Shown here: positions 38,046 to 46,030 of the stretch, piece after piece
How the letters are laid out: each line of letters opens with the position of its first letter
Numbering within the stretch: position 1 is the stretch's first letter
DNA from: Pseudomonas sp. ACM7
Lineage (GTDB): Bacteria; Pseudomonadota; Gammaproteobacteria; Pseudomonadales; Pseudomonadaceae
Direction of reading: 5' to 3'
Assembly (NCBI RefSeq): GCF_004136015.1
Contig: NZ_CP024866.1
Location: forward strand, 5,250,437 to 5,305,868
DNA length: 55,432 bases
Program-made: the position numbers and the translations under genes
The notes under the pieces: generated by a model
The model's database searches: none
What the model saw: the letters and a program-made list of their open reading frames with translations, nothing else
What the model was told of the DNA's origin: nothing

Positions 38046-38981
38046 TTAACCCTGCGTTTCCCGCCCCAACTCTTCCTCAGACGCAGCAGCCTTACCCTTG
38101 GTCTTCAACTCACTGACAATCACCGCCGCCACAATCAACCCCGCCCCAACCAACGCAATCGCCGGCAACCGCTCCCCCGCGATCCGCCCGACAATCCCGG
38201 CCCACACCGGCTCACCCGCATAAATCAACGTCGCCCGGGTCGGCGAAACGCTCTTTTGCGCCCAGTTCATCGCCACTTGAATCGCCGCACTGGCCGCGCC
38301 CAAGCCCAACGCGCTGCATAACAGCAGCCAGGAGAAGTCCGGAATCCTTTCCTGAGTCGGCACCACCATCAAAAACGCCAGTACCGAGGTGACCGCCAAT
38401 TGCACCACCGTCACCCGCCGCACATCGACCTGGCCGGCATACGTGCTGATCAGAATGATCTCCGCCGCAATCGCCACGGCGCTGATCAACGTGGCGATTT
38501 CACCCGGGCTGAAATTGAATGAAGCGCCGGCCGGTCCCGACAGCAACATCAACCCGGTAAACGCCAACATGATCCCGATGCTCGGCATCAGCCCCGGACG
38601 CCGCCCCAGCACCAGCCATTGCAGCAACGGCACGAAGGGCACGTACAACGCGGTAATAAACGCCGACTGACTGCTGGGAATGCTCTGTAACCCGACGGTC
38701 TGCAATCCATAGCCAAGCATGATCGCCACGCCGATAAAGGCCCCAGCCTTGAGTTCGAACAGCGTCAGCTCCCGCAGATGACGCCAGGAAAACAGCGCAA
38801 CAATGATCGCCGCCGCGGCAAAGCGCAGACCGACGAAGAACATCGGCCCGCTGACGGTCATCGCATGTTGCACCAGCAAGAAGGTGCCGCCCCAGACCAT
38901 GGTGATCAGCACCAGCACGCACTCGGCCTTGCTGAACCGCGAGAAACGGGAGGAAGTGTGAGGGGTATTCACCGACGTCAT
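38046..38981 (-). CDS. EamA/DMT-family transporter
   Basis: 311 residues from ATG 38981; the longer frame would run across the divergent gene's start. Ten hydrophobic segments form the two EamA repeats: TMVWGGTFLLVQHAM and FVGLRFAAAAI in the first, IYAGEPVWAGIVGRIAGE in the second. Members are inner-membrane metabolite or drug exporters. An HTH-cupin regulator starts only 84 bases away on the other strand, so it probably controls this transporter. Substrate unknown. Confidence 0.85.
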   Translation of the reverse strand: MTSVNTPHTSSRFSRFSKAECVLVLITMVWGGTFLLVQHAMTVSGPMFFVGLRFAAAAIIVALFSWRHLRELTLFELKAGAFIGVAIMLGYGLQTVGLQSIPSSQSAFITALYVPFVPLLQWLVLGRRPGLMPSIGIMLAFTGLMLLSGPAGASFNFSPGEIATLISAVAIAAEIILISTYAGQVDVRRVTVVQLAVTSVLAFLMVVPTQERIPDFSWLLLCSALGLGAASAAIQVAMNWAQKSVSPTRATLIYAGEPVWAGIVGRIAGERLPAIALVGAGLIVAAVIVSELKTKGKAAASEEELGRETQG

Positions 38982-39065
38982 GACCTTGCGCGCTACCTGA
39001 GGGGGACGCACAATGCGCCGAATGTTGCGCAGTATACTGCCCAACCCCACTAAGTGAGCAATATA

Positions 39066-39629
39066 GTGCACAAAGATTCCACGCAACGGACTTCGGTCCT
39101 TCAGCACGTCAGCCAGAACGTTCGGCGCTTGCGCCACGCCGCCGACATGAGCCAGGCGACGCTGGCGGAAAAATCCGGGGTCAGCCGCCGGATGTTGGTA
39201 GCCATCGAGGCCGGCGAGAAGAACGTCAGCCTGACCACCCTCGACCGCGTGGCCGAAGCGCTGAACGTCGCATTCAGCGACCTGATCCAGGCCCCGGATG
39301 CACGCGATCCGAGTCGCATCAACGAAGTGGCCTGGGCCGGGACGATTCCTGGCAGCAAAGCCGTTTTACTCTCCAAAGCCACCGCCACCCGTGAGGTGGA
39401 ACAATGGGAGTGGTGCCTGCAACCAGGGGAGATTTATCCGTCGCAACCGGACGCCGAGGGCTGGAGTGAGCAGATCTATGTGTTCGAAGGCTGCCTGACG
39501 CTGATGCTGGGCGATACACCGCATGAGATCGCTGCCGGCGAGTTCTACATGTTCGCCAGCAACCAGCCCCACGCCTATCGCAATGAAGGGGATGTGGCGG
39601 CGCGGTTTGTGCGAAATGTGGTGATCTAA
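39066..39629 (+). CDS. HTH-XRE/cupin transcriptional regulator
   Basis: 187 residues from GTG 39066; an in-frame GTG at 39054 is an alternative. The N-terminal XRE helix-turn-helix (about 10-70, SQATLAEKSGVSRRMLVAIE) is followed by a C-terminal cupin (about 100-180, EQIYVFEGCLTLMLGDTPHE). Such regulators usually sense a small ligand and control an adjacent transporter or catabolic gene. The EamA exporter is divergently oriented. The 84-base intergenic region contains AGTATACT at 39031, a perfect 8-base palindrome. Confidence 0.8.
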   Translation: MHKDSTQRTSVLQHVSQNVRRLRHAADMSQATLAEKSGVSRRMLVAIEAGEKNVSLTTLDRVAEALNVAFSDLIQAPDARDPSRINEVAWAGTIPGSKAVLLSKATATREVEQWEWCLQPGEIYPSQPDAEGWSEQIYVFEGCLTLMLGDTPHEIAAGEFYMFASNQPHAYRNEGDVAARFVRNVVI

Positions 39630-39731
39630 CTGTTTGCGGATCAACACTGGATAGACACTTTGCTGTTTTAAAGCTGCGAGCCTTTCTCGGATAATTATTT
39701 AACATATTGAAAATAAAGTGATTTATTTTCA

Positions 39732-39746
39732 GGCACGACTCCTGCA
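39732..39746 (+). promoter_or_regulatory. Sigma-54 (RpoN)-type promoter for sfnB
   Basis: GGCACGACTCCTGCA has GG (39732-39733) and GC (39744-39745) exactly 10 bases apart and matches the sigma-54 consensus except one base in the -12 box and one before the -24 box. SfnR-type enhancer-binding proteins control sulfone genes in P. putida. The preceding AT-rich block resembles an IHF site. Confidence 0.5.
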
Positions 39747-39784
39747 AAAGCTCTGGTGCATTCACCAGATCCCGGAGTCGGCCC

Positions 39785-40987
39785 ATGACAGCCTCTGCCC
39801 AACCCCTTCGCACCGCCCATGTGATCCGCTCGGACGCCGAGGCGATTGCCGTCGCCCATAAGCTCGCCGCACGCTTCGCCATCGAGGCCAGTGTCCGCGA
39901 CCGCGAGCGACGCCTGCCAGTCGCCGAGCTCGACGAGTTTTCCGCCAGCGGCCTCTGGGGCATCACCGTTCCCAAGGAATACGGCGGCGCCGGCGTGTCC
40001 TACGTGACCGTCGCCGAAGTGATCAAGATCATTTCCGCCGCCGACTCATCCCTCGGCCAGATCCCGCAAAACCATCTCGGGGTGCTCGACATCCTGCTGC
40101 AAACTGCCACCGAAGAGCAGAAGCGTTACTACTTTGGCAAAGTCCTGCGGGGCTACCGTTTCGGCAACGCCTTCTCCGAATCCAAAAGCAAAAATGTCGG
40201 TGCCTTTGAAACCCGTATCCGCTTCGATAAAGACACCGCGCAAATCGATGGCGAAAAGTTCTACTGCACCGGCGCCTTGTTCGCGCACATCGTGCCAGCG
40301 GTGGCGGTCAATGAAGAGAACAAAGCCTTCATCGCGTTCATCGAGCGTGACAATCCCGGCTTGACCGTTATCGACAGCTGGGACGGTTTCGGCCAGCGCA
40401 CCACGGCCAGCGGTGGCGTCACCCTGAATGCGGTGAAAGTCCCGCTCAGCGCGGTCATCCCTGCTCACAAAGCGTTCGACGAACCCACCGCCGACGGTCC
40501 GATTTCACAAGTCATCCAGGCCGCCGTGGACACCGGCATTGCCGTCGGCGCCCTGGAAGAAACCAAACGCTACGCCCGCGAAGCCCGACCCTGGATCGAC
40601 AGCGGACAGGATCACGGCTGGCAGGACCCGTTCAGTATCGCTGCGATCGGCGACCTCGAATGGCGGATCCACGGCACCGAAGCGATCCTCAAAAAGGCCG
40701 GCCGCGCAATCGACCACGCACTGCTCAACCCCAATGAAGACACGGTGGCCCGTGCTTCGGTGGTGGTTGCCCAGGCGAAAGTGCTGTCCGCCGAGATCGC
40801 CTTGCTTGCCAGCAGCAAACTCTTCGAACTGGCCGGTACTCGCTCTGTGCTCGGCAAGTACAACCTCGACCGCCACTGGCGCAACGCCCGGACGCACACC
40901 CTGCACGATCCGGCACGCTGGAAATATCACCTGATCGGCAACTACCTGCTCAACGGCGTGAAGCCTGCGCGCCACGCCTGGAACTGA
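39785..40987 (+). CDS. sfnB: SfnB family sulfur-acquisition oxidoreductase
   Basis: A 400-residue acyl-CoA-dehydrogenase-fold flavoprotein. The N-terminal helical domain has LWGITVPKEYGGAGVSYVTV, the middle beta domain has FSESKSKNVGAF and FYCTGALFAHIVP, and the C-terminal helical domain has RHWRNARTHTLHDP and HLIGNYLLNG, as in SfnB and DszC-like enzymes. It probably oxygenates or dehydrogenates an organosulfur compound. It leads a three-gene set with a related fragment protein and an LLM monooxygenase, behind a sigma-54-type promoter. Confidence 0.85.
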   Translation: MTASAQPLRTAHVIRSDAEAIAVAHKLAARFAIEASVRDRERRLPVAELDEFSASGLWGITVPKEYGGAGVSYVTVAEVIKIISAADSSLGQIPQNHLGVLDILLQTATEEQKRYYFGKVLRGYRFGNAFSESKSKNVGAFETRIRFDKDTAQIDGEKFYCTGALFAHIVPAVAVNEENKAFIAFIERDNPGLTVIDSWDGFGQRTTASGGVTLNAVKVPLSAVIPAHKAFDEPTADGPISQVIQAAVDTGIAVGALEETKRYAREARPWIDSGQDHGWQDPFSIAAIGDLEWRIHGTEAILKKAGRAIDHALLNPNEDTVARASVVVAQAKVLSAEIALLASSKLFELAGTRSVLGKYNLDRHWRNARTHTLHDPARWKYHLIGNYLLNGVKPARHAWN

Positions 40988-40997
40988 GGAGCCCACC

Positions 40998-41435
40998 ATG
41001 AACGCTTTGACTCAACCGATTGTTGCCGGGCAGCCCCTGGCCAAAAGTCAGCAGGATTTGCACAACGCTCGCAGCTTGCTTGATGCGACGTTGCGTTTCG
41101 TCCGGCAGCAGACCCAAACCACGGATGACCCTTACGTCATCAGCCGTTTTGGTGACTTGCACATCCGCATTGAAGTCGCCGCCGCGCTGCTCGAACGCGC
41201 CGAAGACTTTCTGAACAGCGTTGATGACGACACGGAAATCAGCGTCGCCATCGCCGAGTCGCACCTGGCCAGCGCCGACGCGCTAAATGCCGTCAGCAAC
41301 GCTGAATTCGAACTCACCGGCCAACGCACCCTGTTGCCCGGATCGTTGCATGACCCATTGCACCGGAAACTCCACCTCATCGGTAACTTCCGCCTCAACG
41401 GCATCCATCCCCCAAGCTTTCGGAGTGCGGTTTGA
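40998..41435 (+). CDS. Stand-alone C-terminal acyl-CoA-dehydrogenase-like domain
   Basis: 145 residues, clearly homologous to only the C-terminal helical domain of the SfnB encoded just upstream. DPYVISRFGDLHIRI matches DPFSIAAIGDLEWRI, FELTGQR matches FELAGTR, and LHDPLHRKLHLIGNFRLNG matches LHDPARWKYHLIGNYLLNG. The RHWRNARTH loop between the last two motifs is missing. There are no N-terminal or beta domains, so it cannot be a complete enzyme alone. It starts 10 bases after sfnB and its stop overlaps the next ATG (TGATG). It may be a subunit or a decayed duplicate; the retained coupling argues for use. Confidence 0.75.
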   Translation: MNALTQPIVAGQPLAKSQQDLHNARSLLDATLRFVRQQTQTTDDPYVISRFGDLHIRIEVAAALLERAEDFLNSVDDDTEISVAIAESHLASADALNAVSNAEFELTGQRTLLPGSLHDPLHRKLHLIGNFRLNGIHPPSFRSAV

Positions 41436-42841
41436 TGGCCCGTGAAATCCGCCTCAACGCCTTTGACATGAACTGCGTCGGCCATCAGTCGCCCGGCCTG
41501 TGGGCGCATCCGCGAGATCGTTCCTGGCAATACAAGGATCTGGAGTACTGGACCGATCTGGCGAAAATCCTCGAACGCGGCAAGTTCGACGGTTTGTTCA
41601 TCGCCGATGTGCTGGGTATCTACGACGTCTACAACGGCAATGGTGACGCGGCGATCCGTCAGGCGGCGCAGGTGCCGGTCAACGACCCACTGCAATTGAT
41701 TCCGCCGATGGCGCTGGTCACCGAGCATTTGGGTTTCGGCCTGACCGCCTCGCTGTCCTTCGAACACCCGTATCCGTTCGCCCGACGCCTGTCGACGCTC
41801 GATCACCTGACCAAGGGCCGCGCCGGCTGGAACATCGTCACCTCTTATCTGGAAAGCGGTGCGAAGAACCTCGGCCAGAAAAACCAGACCGAACACGACG
41901 CTCGTTACGACTTCGCCGAAGAGTATTTGGAGGTTTGCTACAAACTGTGGGAAGGCAGTTGGGAAGAGGGTGCGATTCTGCGGGATCGCGAGCGGCGGAT
42001 CTTCAGCGACCCGAGCAAAATCCACGAAATCCAGCACGTCGGTAAGCACTTCCAGGTGCCGGGCATTCATCTTTGCGAACCCTCGCCGCAACGCACGCCG
42101 GTTCTCTATCAGGCTGGCGCATCCAGTCGCGGCAAGCAGTTTGCCGCCGAGCATGCCGAGTGTGTGTTCGTTGCTGCACCGTCGAAAGTGCTGCTGAAGA
42201 AAACCGTCGCCGACATCCGCCGTCGTGCTGCCGAAGCCGGGCGCGATCCGTCGAAGATTCTGATCTTCAACCTGCAAACCGTGATCCTCGGCGAGACCGA
42301 CGCCAAGGCCAAAGCCAAGTTCGAGGAATACAAAACCTGGGTCAGTTACGAAGGGGCGATGGCGTTGATCTCTGGCTGGACCGGGATCGATTTCAGCCAG
42401 TTCAAACCCGATGAGCCGCTCAAACATGTGCATACAAACGCCATTCAATCGGCGGTGGAAGCGTTTTCCACGGCGGACCCGAACAAGGTCTGGACCCCGA
42501 ATGAACTGGCTGACTGGGTGGGCATAGGCGGTTTTGGTCCGTTGTTTGTCGGCAGTCCCGAGACCGTCGCCGATTTGCTGCAGGAGTGGGTCGAGGAGAC
42601 CGATGTGGACGGCTTTAACCTGGCCTATGCATTGACCCACGAAACCTTCATCGACGCTGTGGAATTGCTGGTGCCGGAGTTGCAGAAGCGTGGGGTCTAC
42701 AAAACCGAATACGCGCCGGGGACCTTGCGCGAGAAGTTGTTCGGTGAAGGGCCGCGATTGCCGGAGATTCATCCGGGCGCGGGTTATCGAGACCTGGCGG
42801 CGTTGCGGCAGCAGGAGAAGAAAGTCGCGTCCTATTCATGA
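41435..42841 (+). CDS. LLM-class flavin-dependent monooxygenase (NtaA/SnaA/DszA type)
   Basis: 468 residues, the usual length of NtaA/SnaA/DszA monooxygenases. It opens REIRLNAFDMNCVGHQSPGLW. RAGWNIVTSYLESGAKNLG and FVAAPSKVLLKK are family hallmarks of the TIM barrel that binds reduced FMN. It would need a separate flavin reductase, none of which is in the window. Its start overlaps the preceding stop by one base. With SfnB it probably takes part in using an organosulfur compound; exact substrate unknown. Confidence 0.85.
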   Translation: MAREIRLNAFDMNCVGHQSPGLWAHPRDRSWQYKDLEYWTDLAKILERGKFDGLFIADVLGIYDVYNGNGDAAIRQAAQVPVNDPLQLIPPMALVTEHLGFGLTASLSFEHPYPFARRLSTLDHLTKGRAGWNIVTSYLESGAKNLGQKNQTEHDARYDFAEEYLEVCYKLWEGSWEEGAILRDRERRIFSDPSKIHEIQHVGKHFQVPGIHLCEPSPQRTPVLYQAGASSRGKQFAAEHAECVFVAAPSKVLLKKTVADIRRRAAEAGRDPSKILIFNLQTVILGETDAKAKAKFEEYKTWVSYEGAMALISGWTGIDFSQFKPDEPLKHVHTNAIQSAVEAFSTADPNKVWTPNELADWVGIGGFGPLFVGSPETVADLLQEWVEETDVDGFNLAYALTHETFIDAVELLVPELQKRGVYKTEYAPGTLREKLFGEGPRLPEIHPGAGYRDLAALRQQEKKVASYS

Positions 42842-42878
42842 TCGTTCCCACGCGCAACCTGCGCCTGCCCGGCTATCC

Positions 42879-42993
42879 GATTCCATCCTGCAAGTCAGCG
42901 GTATTTCTCTGTCCTACTTTGGTACTGCTTGATGAACCTTCCATGGGTTTGGCGCCTATTATCGTCCAGGAGATTTTCGAGATGAAACATTGA
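42879..42993 (+). pseudogene. Remnant of an ABC-transporter ATPase (LivF-like)
   Basis: In one frame 42913-42993 reads PTLVLLDEPSMGLAPIIVQE then IFEMKH and a stop. This is the Walker B and D-loop of branched-chain amino acid ABC ATPases. Just before it, in another frame, DSILQVSGISLSYFG (42879-42923) looks like the N-terminal strand of an ABC ATPase. Everything between, including Walker A, is absent. It looks like a gene collapsed by internal deletion. A damaged GATCGTTCCCACGC repeat precedes it at 42839. Confidence 0.55.
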
Positions 42994-43007
42994 TCAGTGA
43001 GAACGCC

Positions 43008-44447
43008 ATGACTGAAACCCAAAGCGGACAGGCCACCGACGCCATTCGCCACGCGGACATCCTGATCGTCGGCGGCGGCCTCAGCGGCGCAATGCTGGCG
43101 GCGCAGTTGCTGCGCCTGCCGGGCAAACGCCAGGTGCTGGTGATCGAACCCCGCGCCGAACTGGGACGGGGCGAGGCGTACAGCGCGGTCGAGTTGGGCC
43201 ACACGCTCAACGGCAATGCGGCGCGGATGAGCGTCGACCCGGACAACGCCGACGACCTGACCCAATGGCTGACCGATTACATCGCGGCCGGCGGCTGGCC
43301 GGAGTCTGACGAGCAACATGTGCCGGTCAGCGAGTTGTTCCCGCCGCGGGGGATTTTCGGCCTGTACGTGCAGCAGCGCCTGGCGGAAGCGCAAGCGGTG
43401 GGGGTGTTGAACGGTTCAACGGTCGAGCATGTGCGGGCCGAGGTGATTGACCTGCAAACGACGGACGATTCGGTGCGGCTGACCTTGAGTGACGGGCAAC
43501 GCTTGCAGGGCGCCTATGCCGTACTGGCGACCGGGATGTTTCCCGCTGCACGCACGCCACAGACCGAGTCCAGCGGCTTGAACGCCGCTGCGCTTGATCC
43601 GTGGGACGTCGCGGCCATGCAGCAATTAGATCCGCAGTCGACCGTGCTGATCATCGGTTCGGGCCTGACCATGGTCGACGCCGTGGTGTCGCTGGAACAG
43701 GCCGGGCATCGCGGGCCGATTGAAGTGTTTTCCCGGCATGGCTTGCTGCCTCATGTACGTCGTCAGCCGCCGGCCTGGGCAGATTTTCTTGCCGAGGATC
43801 AGAGCATTCGCACACCGCGACAGCTGGTGCGCGAACTGCGTCGGCATTGCCGGGACGCCATCGCTCAAGGCATCGACTGGCAGGCGCCGCTCGACACCGT
43901 ACGGGCGCACATTGGCCGCTTGTGGAATCAGGCGACGGACGTGCAGCGTCGGCAGTTCGTGCGGCATGTGCGGCCGTGGTGGGAAAGTCATCACCACCGC
44001 TCGCCGCCGTTGAGTGCCGAACTGGTGGCGCGGCTGCACAAGGAAGGCCGATTGCGGATTCAGGCGGCGTCGTTCAAAGGGCTGGAGCCTTCAGCGCACG
44101 GAGCAGTGAGCATCCGCATTCGGCGTCGTGGTGAAGCAGAAACTACCATTGTCAGCGGCGCGGCATTGATCAACTCCAGCGGCATCGAATATGACTGGCG
44201 ACGGGTCGCCCGACCGCTGCCACAGCAACTGCTGGCGCGCGGACTTGTCCGGCCGGGGCCGTTGGCGCTGGGGATTGCAGCGGCAGTCGATGGCGCGGTG
44301 CTGGATGCCGATGCACACGTCGCCAGTCGTCTGTTCGCCATGGGCCCACCGTTGCGCGGCATGTGGTGGGAAAGCACGGCGGTGACTGACGTGGCGAGCC
44401 AGGCCAAGGCACTCGCCGCTCGCCTGACAACAACGCCGCCCCTGTAG
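43008..44447 (+). CDS. FAD/NAD(P)-binding protein
   Basis: 479 residues from ATG 43008 (GTGAG upstream). ILIVGGGLSGAMLAAQLLRL is the FAD-binding Rossmann motif, ATGMFPAARTP the second glycine motif, and VLIIGSGLTMVDAVVSL a second dinucleotide site. This matches the family of FAD-NAD(P)-binding proteins often annotated as hydroxylase-like or siderophore-type oxidoreductases. Reaction unknown. The TAG stop is part of the long inverted repeat that begins at 44444. Confidence 0.82.
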   Translation: MTETQSGQATDAIRHADILIVGGGLSGAMLAAQLLRLPGKRQVLVIEPRAELGRGEAYSAVELGHTLNGNAARMSVDPDNADDLTQWLTDYIAAGGWPESDEQHVPVSELFPPRGIFGLYVQQRLAEAQAVGVLNGSTVEHVRAEVIDLQTTDDSVRLTLSDGQRLQGAYAVLATGMFPAARTPQTESSGLNAAALDPWDVAAMQQLDPQSTVLIIGSGLTMVDAVVSLEQAGHRGPIEVFSRHGLLPHVRRQPPAWADFLAEDQSIRTPRQLVRELRRHCRDAIAQGIDWQAPLDTVRAHIGRLWNQATDVQRRQFVRHVRPWWESHHHRSPPLSAELVARLHKEGRLRIQAASFKGLEPSAHGAVSIRIRRRGEAETTIVSGAALINSSGIEYDWRRVARPLPQQLLARGLVRPGPLALGIAAAVDGAVLDADAHVASRLFAMGPPLRGMWWESTAVTDVASQAKALAARLTTTPPL

Positions 44448-44587
44448 CAGCTGCCGAGCCTGCGAGGCTGCGTTCGAGCGCGCAGCGGTCGCAGAATCAG
44501 GTAATGCGTTTTTCAGCCAGACCGTGCACTCAGGTTTTACGACCGCTGCGCGCTCGAACGCAGCCTCGCAGGCTCGGCAGCTGCTAC
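44444..44587. repeat. Perfect 48-bp inverted repeat (REP-like core with an extra arm)
   Basis: The arms 44444-44491 and 44540-44587 are exact reverse complements over 48 bases, separated by 48 bases. The outer part is a REP variant (GTAGCAGCTGCCGAG...GCGAGGCTGCG). The inner TTCGAGCGCGCAGCGGTCG extends it beyond the usual REP. Confidence 0.95.
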
Positions 44588-44614
44588 GGATTTTGGTGAT
44601 CAGCTATTACGAAG

Positions 44615-44647
44615 AAACCCCGGGTAGATCGGATCTACCCGGGGTTT
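44615..44647. terminator. Bidirectional terminator
   Basis: AAACCCCGGGTAGATC and GATCTACCCGGGGTTT form a perfect 16-base inverted repeat around one base, with A- and T-runs at the ends. It sits between two convergent genes and could serve both. Confidence 0.75.
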
Positions 44648-44675
44648 GTTGTTTAAAGCCGCGCAACGCCGTTGA

Positions 44676-44900
44676 TCAATAACGCTGATACTTCGAACCG
44701 AACTCAGGGCGGTTTTCAGCGACGTAGAGTGTGCTCGCCTGGTTGTCTTTGTGATCAACGCCGACGGTGTTCACGTTCAGTGTGGCCGGTTGGCTGACTT
44801 TGGCCGCTGCAACGACCTGTGAGGTGGCGTGAGGGGCGGCGATGGCGGAGGTAGCGCCAAGAACCGAAAGGGCGAAACCAAGACCGATAATGCTTTTCAT
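44676..44900 (-). CDS. Small exported protein, 74 aa
   Basis: TGGAGC lies 9 bases before ATG 44900. A clear signal peptide of about 21 residues (MKSIIGLGFALSVLGATSAI + AA) precedes a mature part of about 52 residues ending YVAENRPEFGSKYQRY. I recognise no domain. A 3' fragment of a paralogue with the same VAENRAEFGSKYQRY ending lies at 45948-46030, so this was a duplicated family. Confidence 0.72.
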   Translation of the reverse strand: MKSIIGLGFALSVLGATSAIAAPHATSQVVAAAKVSQPATLNVNTVGVDHKDNQASTLYVAENRPEFGSKYQRY

Positions 44901-45007
44901 GATAGTGCTCCAGAGCGTGGGGAGAAGATGTGGCCACTGTAGTGCTGGAGCATCGCGATGAAAAAAAACCCTGACGCATAGTTGTTATCGAGAGCGTTGA
45001 TCCGTTG

Positions 45008-45742
45008 TCAGCGGGGTGTGTTGTCGCTGAGCCAGCGCTGCTTGAGTTGTTCCAGGCGCCCATCGTGGTTCATCTCGTCCAGCGCCTGTTGCCAGCGCGC
45101 GACCTGGCGCGCATCGGTTTGCGGGGAAAACGCGATGTAGGTGCCTTGCTTCATCAGCGGCATCTGGTAATGCAACTGGTCGGGCGGCAACCCTTCTTCA
45201 CGGGCCATTGTGGCGGCGGAAAGGGTGTCGGCCACCACATACTCGGTGCGGCCCAGGCGCGCCAGACGCATCATTTGCTCGGGGGTTTCCACGCCGTATA
45301 GATTGTTCAAACCTTGTTTTTGCAAGTAGCTGTAGACCAGCCATTTGCGCGGGACGGCGATGCGGCCCAGGTTGCCGGCGTCTTGCAAATTGCGCACCGG
45401 TTGCTGGGTGCCATTGGCGGAATAGAGCGCCGTTTCCACGTCCATCAACGGGCCGACCCACTGGTACTGGCCATCGCGCTCGGCAGTGCGCAACACGGTA
45501 AACACCCCGGTAGCGGGCTCGGTCGTGGCGATGAGCAAGGCGCGCAGCAGGGGGACTTGTTGGAAATGCACCTGGTCGCCGGCACTGTCGGCCAGCGCCT
45601 TCACCACATCCACGCCAAACCCCACCAGTTGGTTACCCTGCTGAAAATGCAAGGGCGGATGGTTGTCGGTGAGCAGGTTCAGATCAGCCGCAAGCGCCGT
45701 AAAGGTCAGGAAAGACAACAGGCAACCGGCAATGCGCTTCAT
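45008..45742 (-). CDS. Periplasmic substrate-binding protein (bacterial extracellular solute-binding family 3)
   Basis: 244 residues from ATG 45742 with AAGGAC upstream. A signal peptide (MKRIAGCLLSFLTFTALA) is followed by LNLLTDNHPPLHFQQGNQLV then GFGVDVVKAL, the family 3 opening, and DTLSAATMAREEGL near residue 170. No transport genes adjoin. Such orphans in Pseudomonas are often amino acid or polar-compound binding proteins; ligand unknown. Confidence 0.8.
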   Translation of the reverse strand: MKRIAGCLLSFLTFTALAADLNLLTDNHPPLHFQQGNQLVGFGVDVVKALADSAGDQVHFQQVPLLRALLIATTEPATGVFTVLRTAERDGQYQWVGPLMDVETALYSANGTQQPVRNLQDAGNLGRIAVPRKWLVYSYLQKQGLNNLYGVETPEQMMRLARLGRTEYVVADTLSAATMAREEGLPPDQLHYQMPLMKQGTYIAFSPQTDARQVARWQQALDEMNHDGRLEQLKQRWLSDNTPR

Positions 45743-45893
45743 GAATCGTCCTTGATGAAGTGAAGCGCAAATCTTAGTACGGGTGTGCTGCATATGTCCC
45801 GAGGAATTATCGGACTATTGCGTCAGATCTCAGGACTTAGGGGCTTCTGCATGGGGAGATGCAGATGGGTTTTGTCTGACGGAACACATTCAA

Positions 45894-45917
45894 ATGTGGG
45901 GGTAAGCTCGCTCCCAC
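45894..45917. repeat. Degenerate second-family REP half
   Basis: AATGTGGGGGTAAGCTCGCT plus CCCA resembles the GTGGGAGCGAGCTTGCTC repeat found at 9038, with deletions. Confidence 0.5.
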
Positions 45918-45947
45918 CTTCGTTCTCTGTCTTGATGTAGATCGCGA

Positions 45948-46030
45948 TCAATACCGCTGATATTTCGAGCCGAACTCGGCGCGGTTTTCCGCGACAACCA
46001 CACCACCGCGTACCGCATTGCTCAGGCTGA
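45948..46030 (-). pseudogene. 3' remnant of a paralogue of the 74-aa exported protein
   Basis: Reading on the minus strand, DRVASVSLSNAVRGGVVVAE then NRAEFGSKYQRY and a stop at 45948-45950. The last fifteen residues match the intact protein at 44676. The signal peptide and start are missing; the sequence joins the hydrolase remnant near 46020-46035. Confidence 0.65.

Noticed and set aside
41132..42772. A 546-codon minus-strand frame opposite the LLM monooxygenase
   Set aside because: Antisense shadow; the plus strand encodes a full NtaA/DszA-type enzyme.
42939..42993. A short leader peptide before the FAD protein gene
   Set aside because: The sequence MGLAPIIVQE continues upstream in frame into LLDEPS, so it is a remnant of an ABC ATPase rather than a leader.
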